Positions 28,267 to 36,383 of a stretch of 64,000 nucleotides of DNA are shown piece by piece (positions within the stretch are counted from its first letter, which is position 1; each line of letters begins with the position of its first letter). The position numbers and the translations under genes were made by a program. The notes under the pieces are model-generated. The model did no database searches. It worked only from the letters and a program-made list of their open reading frames with translations, and had not been told where the DNA came from. Source of the stretch: Bradyrhizobium yuanmingense (GTDB lineage: Bacteria; Pseudomonadota; Alphaproteobacteria; Rhizobiales; Xanthobacteraceae); contig NZ_FMAE01000004.1 in NCBI RefSeq assembly GCF_900094575.1, positions 372,001 through 436,000 of the forward strand, in the 5' to 3' direction.

Positions 28267-28628
28267 TGCACGCCTTCGAGGTCCTCGCCGATCCCGTGCG
28301 CCGCCGCATCCTCGAGCTGCTCGGCCTCAAGGAGATGGCGTCCGGCGAGGTCGTCGAAGTCATCGGGGCCGAGTTCGGCATCACCCAGGCGGCCGTCTCG
28401 CAGCACCTCAAGGTGCTGCGCGAGAGCGGCTTTGCGAGCGTCCGGGCGGAGGCGCAAAGGCGCCTCTATTCGGTCGACGCCGCCGGGCTGCAAGCGGTCG
28501 ATGCCTGGGTCGGCCAGTTCAGGATTATCTGGGAGCCGAAGCTGGACGCGCTCGCCACCGAGATCGCGCGCGGCAAGCGCGAGCGTCGCAAGGCGCCGAT
28601 CATCAAGCGGACAGGGAAGAGGGCGTAA
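28266..28628 (+). CDS. ArsR-family transcriptional regulator
   Basis: 120-aa winged helix: FEVLADPVRRRILELL, recognition helix ITQAAVSQHLKVLRESG, wing VRAEAQRRLYSVD. No metal-binding cysteine pair (no ELCVCDL), so it senses something other than arsenite. Translationally coupled to the SRPBCC gene, a frequent pairing; probably autoregulates through the palindrome at 27533-27554. Confidence 0.9.
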   Translation: MHAFEVLADPVRRRILELLGLKEMASGEVVEVIGAEFGITQAAVSQHLKVLRESGFASVRAEAQRRLYSVDAAGLQAVDAWVGQFRIIWEPKLDALATEIARGKRERRKAPIIKRTGKRA

Positions 28629-28689
28629 TCGGGCTCCGTAGCCTGGATGGAGCGCAGCGTAATCCGGGGTGTCCCACACAGGCAGTAGC

Positions 28690-28796
28690 GTAGGGTAGAT
28701 TAGCAGGCCGCCGCGAAGCGCAGCGGGCGGCGTAATCCACCATCTCTCTCATTTTGTCGTACTCAGGTGGATTACGCTGCGCTAATCCACCCTACG
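28690..28796. repeat. Dispersed palindrome, family R2 copy 2
   Basis: gtagggtagattagc at the left and gctaatccaccctacga at the right; inner gcgtaatccaccatc / ggtggattacgc. A short piece of a related element (cctggatggagcgcagcgtaatccgg) lies at 28642-28668. The right edge supplies the TAG stop of the following minus-strand gene. Confidence 0.8.
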
Positions 28797-29292
28797 AATT
28801 CCGCGACATCTTCTCGAACTTCTTCACCAGCCGCTCCCGCTTCAGCCGCGACAGCCGCTGAATCCAGAACATGCCGTCGAGCTGGTCGATCTCGTGCTGA
28901 TGGCAGACAGCTCGCAGGGCTTCGGACTCCTCGGTGTGCATGTTGCCGTCGAGATCCCGATAGCTGATCCGCACCCGCGCGTGTCGCTGCACCTCGTCGT
29001 TGATCCCCGGCATCGAGACGCTGCCTTCGCGGTGCATGATCATCTCCGGCGAGACCCATGTGATCTCCGGATTGACGTAGGTCTGCGGACCGTCCTTCGC
29101 GTCGAGCTCCAGCACCACGACGCGCAAGGGCACGCCGATATGCGGCGCGGTGATGCCGATGCCGGGCGCGGCGCGCATTGTGTCGAGCAGATCCTGCGCG
29201 AGCTCGCGCAAGAAATCGTCGAACGCGGTGACGGGGCGGGCCGGCAGCGCAAGCCGGCGGTCGGGATAGCGCACCATCGGGCGGATGGTCAT
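28792..29292 (-). CDS. Peptide-deformylase-like protein with altered metal site
   Basis: 166 aa. The three PDF motifs are recognisable but changed: GIGITAPHIG for GxGLAAxQIG, EGSVSMPG for EGCLSxPG (metal-binding Cys now Ser), and HEIDQLDG for HExDHLxG (second His now Gln). With two of three metal ligands lost it may not deformylate N-formyl-methionine. It could be a degenerate paralogue or a protein with another role. Its C-terminus runs into repeat R2, which provides the stop codon. Confidence 0.85.
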   Translation of the reverse strand: MTIRPMVRYPDRRLALPARPVTAFDDFLRELAQDLLDTMRAAPGIGITAPHIGVPLRVVVLELDAKDGPQTYVNPEITWVSPEMIMHREGSVSMPGINDEVQRHARVRISYRDLDGNMHTEESEALRAVCHQHEIDQLDGMFWIQRLSRLKRERLVKKFEKMSRNS

Positions 29293-29345
29293 GCAGGGCT
29301 CCTACCACTCACTCACGGATCATTGAAGCATCCTCGCTTGACCGC

Positions 29346-29363
29346 CTACCTACTGGAAGGTAG
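29346..29363. promoter_or_regulatory. TetR operator candidate, site 1
   Basis: ctacct-actgga-aggtag, 6-bp perfect arms, ending 9 bases before the ATG of the TetR gene. A similar palindrome precedes the membrane-protein gene at 30035. Confidence 0.6.
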
Positions 29364-29372
29364 CTAAGCGCC

Positions 29373-29957
29373 ATGAGCACCGCTTCCTCGACCGCCGACG
29401 ACATTCTTGGCTGCGCCCGTACGCTGATCATCGCGGGCGGCTACAACGGCTTCAGTTACGCCGACATCGCCGATGTCGTCGGCATCCGCAAGCCGAGCAT
29501 CCACCACCACTTTGCCAGCAAGGTCGATCTGGTCCGCACCCTGGTGTCGCGCTATCGCGAGGAGGCCCAGGCAGGGCTGTCGGCGCTCGAGCGCAATGTC
29601 GCCGACCCCGCCGAGCAGCTCAAAAGCTACATCGCCTATTGGGAGGCGTGCATCAAGGATGCGACGGCTCCCTTCTGCGTCTGCGCGCTCCTTGCCAGTG
29701 AGCTTCCGATTCTGCCCGAGGAAGTGGCGCTCGAAGTCCGCGCGCATTTCCGCTCCGTGTCGTCGTGGCTGGCTTCGGTGATGGAGCGCGGCAAGCGGCA
29801 AGGCCGGCTCCATCTCTCCGGCACCGCGCGGGCCGAGGCGGAGGGATTCATGGCAACCGTTCACGGCGCGATGCTGTCGGCGCGGGCCTATGGCGATCCA
29901 AAAATCTTCGGGACAATCACCCGGCCGCTGCTGGAGCGGCTTTCCACCAGGCACTGA
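29373..29957 (+). CDS. TetR-family transcriptional regulator
   Basis: 194 aa. N-terminal HTH: ARTLIIAGGYNGFSYADIADVVGIRKPSIHHHFASK, then a ligand domain with FCVCALLASELPILP. Sites of matching sequence before this gene and before 30035 suggest it represses itself and the downstream membrane protein. No ribosome site is visible because the operator occupies the leader. Confidence 0.9.
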   Translation: MSTASSTADDILGCARTLIIAGGYNGFSYADIADVVGIRKPSIHHHFASKVDLVRTLVSRYREEAQAGLSALERNVADPAEQLKSYIAYWEACIKDATAPFCVCALLASELPILPEEVALEVRAHFRSVSSWLASVMERGKRQGRLHLSGTARAEAEGFMATVHGAMLSARAYGDPKIFGTITRPLLERLSTRH

Positions 29958-30007
29958 CGAGATCGGCACAGGCCGGGCAGGGCGGTGCTTCGGCGTCGTA
30001 CGTAAAC

Positions 30008-30023
30008 TACCAACTAGTAGGTA
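30008..30023. promoter_or_regulatory. TetR operator candidate, site 2
   Basis: taccaactagtaggta, a near-perfect 16-bp palindrome sharing tacc-act...aggta with site 1, 11 bases before the ATG at 30035. A half-like ggtaggtaag is also at 31257. Confidence 0.55.
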
Positions 30024-30034
30024 AGGAGCAGAAA

Positions 30035-30610
30035 ATGAGAACCAGCGAGATGGCTTTGGGCGCCGACCAGGCGCAATGGCTGAAGCAGTACTACTTCATG
30101 CGTGCCGCGTTTTCCGTCGCTTGGGTCATTGCGGCCCTCGCGATCGCGCCGTCATCGGCAGTGATCGCAGCGACGTTGCTCGTTGCCTATCCGGCCTGGG
30201 ACGCTGCCGCCAATTATCTCGACGCGCTCTGGAGCGGTGGCTTGAACCAGAACCGCACGCAGGGCCTGAACGTGCTGGTCAGCCTCGCCACGACCATTGC
30301 GGTCATCCTGGCCTTGCAGGTCAGCATGAACTGGGTGCTCGGAATCTTCGGAGCCTGGGCGATCCTGTCCGGACTGCTCCAGCTCGGCACGGCCGTGCGG
30401 CGCTGGAAGCGTCTCGGCGCGCAATGGGCCATGGTGCTCAGCGGTGGCCAGTCGGCCCTGGCGGGCGGCTTCTTCATCTTCCAGGCCGCGACGCCTGCGG
30501 TGCCGTCGATCGCGAATGTCGCGGGCTATGCCGCCGTCGGCGCGATCTACTTCCTGGTCTCGGCGGTCTGGCTCACGGTCGGCGACTGGCGCCGTAGTGC
30601 GGCCCTGTGA
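30035..30610 (+). CDS. DUF308-like membrane protein
   Basis: 191 aa with about six hydrophobic helices (first at 20-50: AFSVAWVIAALAIAPSSAVI). The repeated helix pairs and 'GIFGAWAILSGLLQLGTAVRRW' (helix with R-rich end) fit DUF308/HdeD-like proteins. Function unknown. Start at MRTSEMALG with AAGGAG upstream; the longer frame reads back through the TetR gene and is discarded. Confidence 0.72.
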   Translation: MRTSEMALGADQAQWLKQYYFMRAAFSVAWVIAALAIAPSSAVIAATLLVAYPAWDAAANYLDALWSGGLNQNRTQGLNVLVSLATTIAVILALQVSMNWVLGIFGAWAILSGLLQLGTAVRRWKRLGAQWAMVLSGGQSALAGGFFIFQAATPAVPSIANVAGYAAVGAIYFLVSAVWLTVGDWRRSAAL

Positions 30611-30623
30611 GCCGCAATGTCAC

Positions 30624-31079
30624 TTACAGATAGCGCGTGCCGTCCTTGTGCAGGAAGCGGCCGTCCGCTGCCGGGCTCATCATGTCGATGTCGGAGCAGG
30701 TGATGAGGTCGGCTGGCGAGCGTGAGCCGATCTCGAGATAGACCGCCGTCACGCTCGACCTGTTGATCATGTGATGGCCGTTGCCGCTGGCCTTGGGGAA
30801 GGCGGCGCAATCGCCGGCGTGCAGCACGGTTTCGCCGCCATCCTCGATCAGCGTCACTTCGCCTTCGAGAATGTAGACGAACTCGTCCTCGTGCGAATGC
30901 CAGTGCCGCTGGCTCGACCAGGTGCCCGGCGGCAGGCGCATCAGGTTGACGCCGAAATCCGACAAGCCTCCGGCATCGCCGAGCCGCTTGCGAATGCGCT
31001 CGGCGCAAGGCGCATTGAAAGGCGCCGGATAGCCGGAGCCCTTGCGAGCCGGCACGGTGGCGACGTCGATCTTTGGCAT
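30624..31079 (-). CDS. Cupin domain protein
   Basis: 151 aa. Complete cupin motif 1 WHSHEDEFVYILEG (two His, one Glu) and motif 2 GDCAAFPKASGNGHHMIN, so likely metal-binding. C-terminal extension with CSDIDMMSPAADGRFLHKDGT. Start at MPKIDVAT; the preceding in-frame part is not supported. Convergent with the membrane-protein gene. Confidence 0.82.
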   Translation of the reverse strand: MPKIDVATVPARKGSGYPAPFNAPCAERIRKRLGDAGGLSDFGVNLMRLPPGTWSSQRHWHSHEDEFVYILEGEVTLIEDGGETVLHAGDCAAFPKASGNGHHMINRSSVTAVYLEIGSRSPADLITCSDIDMMSPAADGRFLHKDGTRYL

Positions 31080-31420
31080 GTGGAACTCCCTGCAATCCAC
31101 CAACAGACCGGCGGCGCGAAGCATCATCACGATGAACATCGCGGACCAGATCAATATGTGTGGGATGCTGTCATTCTGCGGCTGTTTTGCCCGACGTGTC
31201 AAACCGATCTGTGATGATGTCGCGCGAGGACAGGGAGCCGCTGAGCTGTCGTTCCTGGTAGGTAAGTCATTGATCCCGCTGGCGCCGCTACTGTGCATGG
31301 GGTTGTTTTTCGAGTTTTGTTGCCAGGTCACGAAAGCGTGCGGCAAAAATGACGCCGGTCTGTCGGCCGGCGCAGTTCCCGATCGTCTTTCACGCGAGAC
31401 AGACCTGACGGGAGACTGAA
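31080..31420. other. Spacer without a gene
   Basis: About 340 bases between divergent cupin and MFS genes. Contains the TetR-half-site-like ggtaggtaag near 31257; otherwise I see no structure or gene. Confidence 0.4.
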
Positions 31421-32641
31421 ATGATTTCTTCCAACTATCGCTGGGTGATCGTCGCCGCCGGCGGCGTGCTTGGCTGCGTCGCGATCGGCGGCATGTTTTC
31501 GCTGCCGGTGTTCCTGCAGCCGATCACCAAGGACACCGGCTGGTCGGTGACCGGCATCTCCAGCGCGATGACGATCGGCTTTCTGGCCATGGCCTTCACC
31601 AGCATGGCTTGGGGCACGCTGTCCGACCGGTTCGGGCCGCTGCCGGTGGTGCTGACGGGATCGGTCGTGCTGGCGCTCAGCCTGTTCGCGGCGAGCCACG
31701 CGACCTCGCTTCTCGTGTTCCAGATCGTGTTCGGCCTGCTGGTCGGCGCCGCTTGCGCTGCGATCTTCGCGCCCATGATGGCGACCGTCACGGGCTGGTT
31801 CGACTCCAATCGCGGCCTCGCCGTGTCGCTGGTCTCGGCCGGCATGGGCATGGCGCCGATGACGATGTCGCCGCTGGCGGCCTGGCTCGTCTCCGGCCAC
31901 GACTGGCGCACCTCGATGCAGATCATCGCGCTCGTGGTCGGCGCCATCATGATCCCGGTCTCGTTCCTGGTGCGCCGTCCGCCGGCGCTCGCGCAAGGTC
32001 CGGCCGCGCCCGCCGGCGAAACCGCCGGACAAAACGAGATGTCGATGGGCGAGGCGTTGCGCTCGCCGCAATTCCTGATCCTCCTCGCCACCAACTTCTT
32101 CTGCTGCGCGACGCATTCCGGCCCGATCATCCACACCGTCAGCTATGCCGTGAGTTGCGGCATCCCGCTGGTCGCAGCGGTGACGATCTACAGCATCGAG
32201 GGATTTGCCGGCCTCGGCGGGCGCATCGCCTTCGGCCTGATGGGCGACCGCTTCGGCGCCAAGCGCGTGCTGGTCTCGGGCCTGCTGCTGCAGGCCTTCG
32301 GCGCGCTCGCTTATGTCTTCGCGCAACAGCTGACGACGTTCTATGCGGTCGGCGCGATCTTCGGCTTCATCTATGCCGGCACTATGCCACTCTATGCCGT
32401 TCTGATCCGCGAGAACTTCCCGCTCAAGATGATGGGCACGGTGATCGGCGGCACGGCGATGGCCGGCAGCCTCGGCATGGCGACCGGCCCGCTCGCCGGC
32501 GGCCTGATCTACGATGCCTTCTCCAGCTATGCCTGGCTCTACATCGCCTCCTGGGCGATGGGCTTAGGGGCCTTCCTGATGGCCATGACGTTCCGCCCCT
32601 TCGCAAAGCCGCAAGGCGAGGTGGCGCCCGCGGCGGCGTGA
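31421..32641 (+). CDS. MFS transporter, monocarboxylate/OFA-like
   Basis: 406 aa, 12 membrane helices. N-terminal RWVIVAAGGVLGCVAIGGMFSLPVF, loop WGTLSDRFGPLPVV, and TVTGWFDSNRGLAVSLVSAG (typical for oxalate-formate/MCT-type carriers) in TM4-5, repeated as GRIAFGLMGDRFGAKRV in the second half. Probably carries an organic anion. GGGAGA sits 5 bases before the ATG. Confidence 0.87.
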   Translation: MISSNYRWVIVAAGGVLGCVAIGGMFSLPVFLQPITKDTGWSVTGISSAMTIGFLAMAFTSMAWGTLSDRFGPLPVVLTGSVVLALSLFAASHATSLLVFQIVFGLLVGAACAAIFAPMMATVTGWFDSNRGLAVSLVSAGMGMAPMTMSPLAAWLVSGHDWRTSMQIIALVVGAIMIPVSFLVRRPPALAQGPAAPAGETAGQNEMSMGEALRSPQFLILLATNFFCCATHSGPIIHTVSYAVSCGIPLVAAVTIYSIEGFAGLGGRIAFGLMGDRFGAKRVLVSGLLLQAFGALAYVFAQQLTTFYAVGAIFGFIYAGTMPLYAVLIRENFPLKMMGTVIGGTAMAGSLGMATGPLAGGLIYDAFSSYAWLYIASWAMGLGAFLMAMTFRPFAKPQGEVAPAAA

Positions 32642-32662
32642 ATTCGAGATCGAGGCGTGGCG

Positions 32663-33049
32663 TCAGAGCTGCGCCTCGATCGCGGCCTTGTCGATCACCG
32701 ACCAGACCTGCCGGATCTTGCCGTCGAGAAATTCGTAGAAGACGTTTTCGCAGAAGGACACGCGCCGCCCGTTGACCGCAAGACCAACGAATGTCCCGAC
32801 CGGTGTGCAGTCAAACTTCAATCGGGCGGCGATGCGGGGAGGATCGCAGATCAGCATCTCGATATGGAACTGCAGATCGGGGATCTCCCGAACATCCCTT
32901 TCCAGCATCGCGCGATAGCCCTCGAGCCCAAGGGGCCGCGCGTTGTGGGTGGCCTCATCATGCACGAATTGTCCGAGTGCCGGCCAATCCCGCCGATTCA
33001 GGCAGCTGATGTAGGCGCGGTAGATGTCGGCGAGGTCGTCTCTCGTCAT
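32663..33049 (-). CDS. SnoaL-like ester cyclase family protein
   Basis: 128 aa. LADIYRAYISCLNRRDWPALGQFVHDEATHNARP, later IPDLQFHIEMLICDPPRIAARL and VSFCENVFYEFLDGKIRQVWSVID, matching the SnoaL polyketide-cyclase-like family. Convergent with the MFS gene; no catalytic assignment possible. Confidence 0.82.
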   Translation of the reverse strand: MTRDDLADIYRAYISCLNRRDWPALGQFVHDEATHNARPLGLEGYRAMLERDVREIPDLQFHIEMLICDPPRIAARLKFDCTPVGTFVGLAVNGRRVSFCENVFYEFLDGKIRQVWSVIDKAAIEAQL

Positions 33050-33063
33050 ACCGAAGCTCCCAA

Positions 33064-33108
33064 GGCTTCGACTAACACGGCTTCGACTAACACGGCTTCG
33101 ACTAACGC
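33064..33108. repeat. 15-bp tandem repeat, three copies
   Basis: ggcttcgactaacac twice and ggcttcgactaacgc once, head to tail, between the SnoaL-like start and the MarR-GNAT stop. It lies in the leader of the SnoaL-like gene and could vary in copy number by slippage. Confidence 0.85.
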
Positions 33109-33133
33109 GCTGACATCGCGAACCGGTCCAGCA

Positions 33134-34006
33134 TCAGAGGCGCTTTTCGAAGAAGAGGTCCGGATAGGGATCGTCGTTGAAGCGCGGGATCTCGCGCCAG
33201 CCCGTGCTGCGATAGAGCTGACCGGCTTCGGGCAGTGCGCTGTTGGTGTCGAGCCGCAGCAGCGCGATGCCGAGCTCGCGCGCGGCGCTCTCGGTCGCAT
33301 CCATCAGGCGGCGGCCGAGCCGCAGCCCGCGCGCGGCCGGCGCGACCCATAGCCGCTTGATCTCGGCGTAGCCGTGATCGGTACCCTTCAAGCCGACGCA
33401 GCCGATCGGCAGCGTGTCCGATATCGCGACGAGGAATGTGCCGCGCGGCCGGCGCATGTCCTTGGCGTCGGGGTCGCGTGACAGCGAGACGTCAAAGCCT
33501 TGGCTGAAGCGGCGGCCGAGCTCGGCATAGTACTCGCCGAGGCAGTAGCGCGCTTGGTCGCAGCGCGGATCCATCTCTTCCAGCGCGACGCGCTCGCGCG
33601 TCAGCGCGGAGGCGATCAGGTCCATCGCCGCCAGCAACGCATCGCGTTGCGAATGTTGCGCGAGGAGGCCTTCGGCCTGCGCGTTGGACAGCGCCTCGTA
33701 GGCCGTGAACTCGCGCCGGCCCGCCCGTGTGAGCTTTGCCATGCGCCGCCGCGCATCGTCCTCGCGTGCGGCGGTCTCGATCAGCCCTTCGTCCTCGAGG
33801 CTGCGAAGCAGCCGGCTCATCAGCCCGGAATCGAGACCGAGATAGTCGCGGATCTCCGCCACCTCCGATCGACCGTGCCCGATCGCATTGAGCACGCGCG
33901 CGGCCCCGAGCGGCCGGCCGCGCCCGAGAAACGACGTATCGAGTGCTCCGACGGCCGAGGTGACGGCGCGGTTGAAGCGGCGGACGCGGGAGGCGGGATC
34001 GAGCAT
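33134..34006 (-). CDS. MarR-GNAT fusion regulator/acetyltransferase
   Basis: 290 aa. N-terminal MarR winged helix (about 1-145) with VAEIRDYLGLDSGLMSRLLRSLEDEGLIE and the wing DDARRRMAKLTRAGR; C-terminal GNAT domain (about 160-290) with the acetyl-CoA loop VAPAARGLRLGRRLMDA and LYRSTGWREIPRF. The start ATG touches a perfect 10-bp-arm palindrome at 34007-34030, so it almost certainly autoregulates. The family is known but its substrates are mostly unknown. Confidence 0.9.
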   Translation of the reverse strand: MLDPASRVRRFNRAVTSAVGALDTSFLGRGRPLGAARVLNAIGHGRSEVAEIRDYLGLDSGLMSRLLRSLEDEGLIETAAREDDARRRMAKLTRAGRREFTAYEALSNAQAEGLLAQHSQRDALLAAMDLIASALTRERVALEEMDPRCDQARYCLGEYYAELGRRFSQGFDVSLSRDPDAKDMRRPRGTFLVAISDTLPIGCVGLKGTDHGYAEIKRLWVAPAARGLRLGRRLMDATESAARELGIALLRLDTNSALPEAGQLYRSTGWREIPRFNDDPYPDLFFEKRL

Positions 34007-34030
34007 GATATCTGACTTTAGTCAGATATC
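34007..34030. promoter_or_regulatory. MarR operator abutting the start codon
   Basis: gatatctgac-ttta-gtcagatatc, perfect 10-bp arms. Its edge is directly next to the ATG (34004-34006) of the MarR-GNAT gene, leaving no room for a Shine-Dalgarno. The transcript may be leaderless, or the site overlaps the promoter. Confidence 0.8.
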
Positions 34031-34153
34031 TGGGGGTGTCAATCGCGCGATCGGATAGTCGCACGCCGCATTGTGAGTTGTGCCCGAGCGGCAGGCCGCT
34101 ACCATGTGCCATCTGCCGTGCAACACGGGAGAGCCGACAAGCAGGGAGACGAC

Positions 34154-35818
34154 ATGAGCGGGCAGGAACGCAAAGCGAAGGGATCGGACCTGTTCGTCGC
34201 GGCGTTGGAGAATGAGGGTGTTGACCGCATCTTCGGCATTCCCGGCGAAGAGAATCTCGATCTGGTCGAATCGCTGCGTGCTTCGAGGATCGAGCTGATC
34301 CTGACCCGCCACGAGCAGGCCGCGGCCTTCATGGCCGCAACGCACGGGCGGCTGACCGGCAAGCCCGGCGTTTGTCTGTCGACGCTCGGCCCGGGTGCTC
34401 TCAATCTGTCGACGGGCGCCGCCTATGCGCATCTCGGTGCCATGCCGATGATCCTGATCACCGGTCAAAAGCCGATCATGAGCAGCCGGCAGGCCCGCTT
34501 TCAGATCGTGGACGTGGTGGCGACCATGAAGCCGCTCACGAAACTGTCGCGGCAGATCGTCAGCGCCTCCAGCATCCCGACCGTGGTGCGCGACGCCTTT
34601 CGCGTCGCGATGGAGGAGCGGCCCGGGCCGGTGCATCTCGAACTGCCCGAGGACGTTGCCGGGGACGAGGTGCCTGCGGTCCCCGTGATCCCGGTCCATC
34701 CGATCGAAATCCCGGTCGCCCATCGCGCCGCGCTCGACCGCGCCGCCGAGATGATCATGGCCGCCAGGCGCCCGCTGGTGATGATGGGCGCTGCGACCAG
34801 CCGGCCGCGGTCGACACACGGCATCGCAAGCTTCGTGCGGCGGACCGGCATTCCGTTCTTCACGACTCAGATGGGCAAGGGCACCGTGCCCGGCGGCACC
34901 AATCTCTACATGGGCACTGCCGCCTTATCCGAGCGCGACTATGTGCATGATGCCATTGACGCTGCCGACCTGATCGTTGCGATCGGTCACGACCCGATCG
35001 AGAAACCGCCCTTCATCATGGGGCCCTCGGGCCCGAAGGTCATTCACGTCAGCTACACGCCGGCGAGCGTCGAGCAGGTCTATTTCCCCGATGCCGAGGT
35101 CGTAGGGGACGTCGGCCCGAGCCTGGAGCTGCTGGCGGATCGCCTCGAAGGCAAGCTGCCGCAGGCCGCGGCACTGCTGCCGCTGCGCGAAGAGATCCTG
35201 AATCACATCGCCGACCGCGCCACCGAAGCGTGCTGGCCGCCCACGCCGCAGCGCATCGTGCACGACATCCGCCAGGTGATTCCGGAGAACGGCATCGTCG
35301 CCCTCGACAACGGCATGTACAAGATCTGGTTTGCGCGCAACTACCGCACCCGCGTCGCCAACACGCTGCTGCTCGACAATGCGCTGGCGACCATGGGCGC
35401 CGGCCTGCCGTCGGCGATGATGGCCGCGATGCTCTATCCCGACCGCCGCGTGCTTGCGGTTGCCGGCGACGGCGGCTTCATGATGAACAGCCAGGAGATA
35501 GAGACGGCGGTCCGCCTCAAGCTCAACCTGGTCGTGCTGGTGCTGGAGGACAAGGCCTACGGCATGATCCGCTGGAAGCAGGCCGTCGACCGCTTTGCCG
35601 ATTACGGCATGACGTTTGGCAATCCGGATTTTGCACTATACGCCAAGGCTTATGGCGCCAAGGGTTATCGCATCGAAAGCATCGACAGCTTCGGCACGAC
35701 GCTCGATGCCGCCTTCAGGGAAGGCGGCGTGCATCTGGTCGTGGTCCCGATCGATTATTCGGAGAACGTGCGGGTGCTGGTCGACGAGTTGCGGGCGCAC
35801 GAGAAGGCGAAGGCGTGA
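34154..35818 (+). CDS. Thiamine-diphosphate enzyme, acetolactate-synthase-like large subunit
   Basis: 554 aa. Three-domain TPP enzyme: N-terminal PYR domain with FGIPGEENLDLVESL and catalytic Glu in RHEQAAAFMAA; central domain; C-terminal PP domain with GDGGFMMNSQEIETAVRL (the GDG...N Mg-TPP motif). Closest in look to catabolic IlvB/AlsS. No small subunit is adjacent. Start at MSGQERKAK with GGGAG upstream. Divergent from MarR-GNAT, which could control it. Confidence 0.88.
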   Translation: MSGQERKAKGSDLFVAALENEGVDRIFGIPGEENLDLVESLRASRIELILTRHEQAAAFMAATHGRLTGKPGVCLSTLGPGALNLSTGAAYAHLGAMPMILITGQKPIMSSRQARFQIVDVVATMKPLTKLSRQIVSASSIPTVVRDAFRVAMEERPGPVHLELPEDVAGDEVPAVPVIPVHPIEIPVAHRAALDRAAEMIMAARRPLVMMGAATSRPRSTHGIASFVRRTGIPFFTTQMGKGTVPGGTNLYMGTAALSERDYVHDAIDAADLIVAIGHDPIEKPPFIMGPSGPKVIHVSYTPASVEQVYFPDAEVVGDVGPSLELLADRLEGKLPQAAALLPLREEILNHIADRATEACWPPTPQRIVHDIRQVIPENGIVALDNGMYKIWFARNYRTRVANTLLLDNALATMGAGLPSAMMAAMLYPDRRVLAVAGDGGFMMNSQEIETAVRLKLNLVVLVLEDKAYGMIRWKQAVDRFADYGMTFGNPDFALYAKAYGAKGYRIESIDSFGTTLDAAFREGGVHLVVVPIDYSENVRVLVDELRAHEKAKA

Positions 35819-35842
35819 ATTTTGTGCGACGCTCTCACCGTT

Positions 35843-35930
35843 CGTCATTGCGAGGAGCCCTTGCGACGAAGCAATCCAGACTGTCACCGCGGAAAGATTC
35901 TGGATTGCTTCGCTGCGCTCGCAATGACGG
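35843..35930. repeat. Dispersed palindrome, family R3
   Basis: cgtcattgcgaggag ... gaagcaatccaga, then tctggattgcttc ... ctcgcaatgacgg: nested inverted arms of about 30 bases in total. A repeat type widely found in Rhizobiales intergenic regions. Ends just before the Lin0512 gene leader. Confidence 0.8.
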
Positions 35931-36031
35931 AGCCTGTGGCGCACGTCTCGGTTCAACATGACAACCACACTTGTGTTGGGCGTGCCGATCGTCGAAACTC
36001 TCCACTACCCAACCAGCCACAGGAATAAAGC

Positions 36032-36379
36032 ATGCCTCGCGTTCGTTGTGTCACCGAGATGGGCATGGGCGTCGACGTCCACGGCAGGGACGCTACCAAG
36101 GCGGCCAAGCGCGCCGTCTCCGATGCCATCAGGCATTCCAGCCTCGGCTTCTTCCGGATGATCGGCAAGACCGCGAACGACATGTTCGTGGACGTCACGA
36201 TCGGCGTGCCGAATCCAGAAGCCGTCGACAAGGAAGCCGTCGCCAAGGAGCTGCCTTACGGCACCGTGACCGTCACCGCGGTCAAGGGCGGGCTGGAGAT
36301 CCCCTCGGCCACGGAAGTGGCCAACGATCCCATCCTGATCGCCAATGCCGCCGTCATCGTCAGCTTCGACAAGGATTAG
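36032..36379 (+). CDS. Lin0512 family protein
   Basis: 115 aa: VTEMGMGVDVHGRDATKAAKRAVSDAIRHSS, then VDVTIGVPNPEAVD and PYGTVTVTAVKGGLEIPS. These match the Lin0512 family (small alpha/beta proteins of unknown function). Five bases before the GNAT gene, so probably one transcript. Confidence 0.88.
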   Translation: MPRVRCVTEMGMGVDVHGRDATKAAKRAVSDAIRHSSLGFFRMIGKTANDMFVDVTIGVPNPEAVDKEAVAKELPYGTVTVTAVKGGLEIPSATEVANDPILIANAAVIVSFDKD

Positions 36380-36383
36380 GCCG

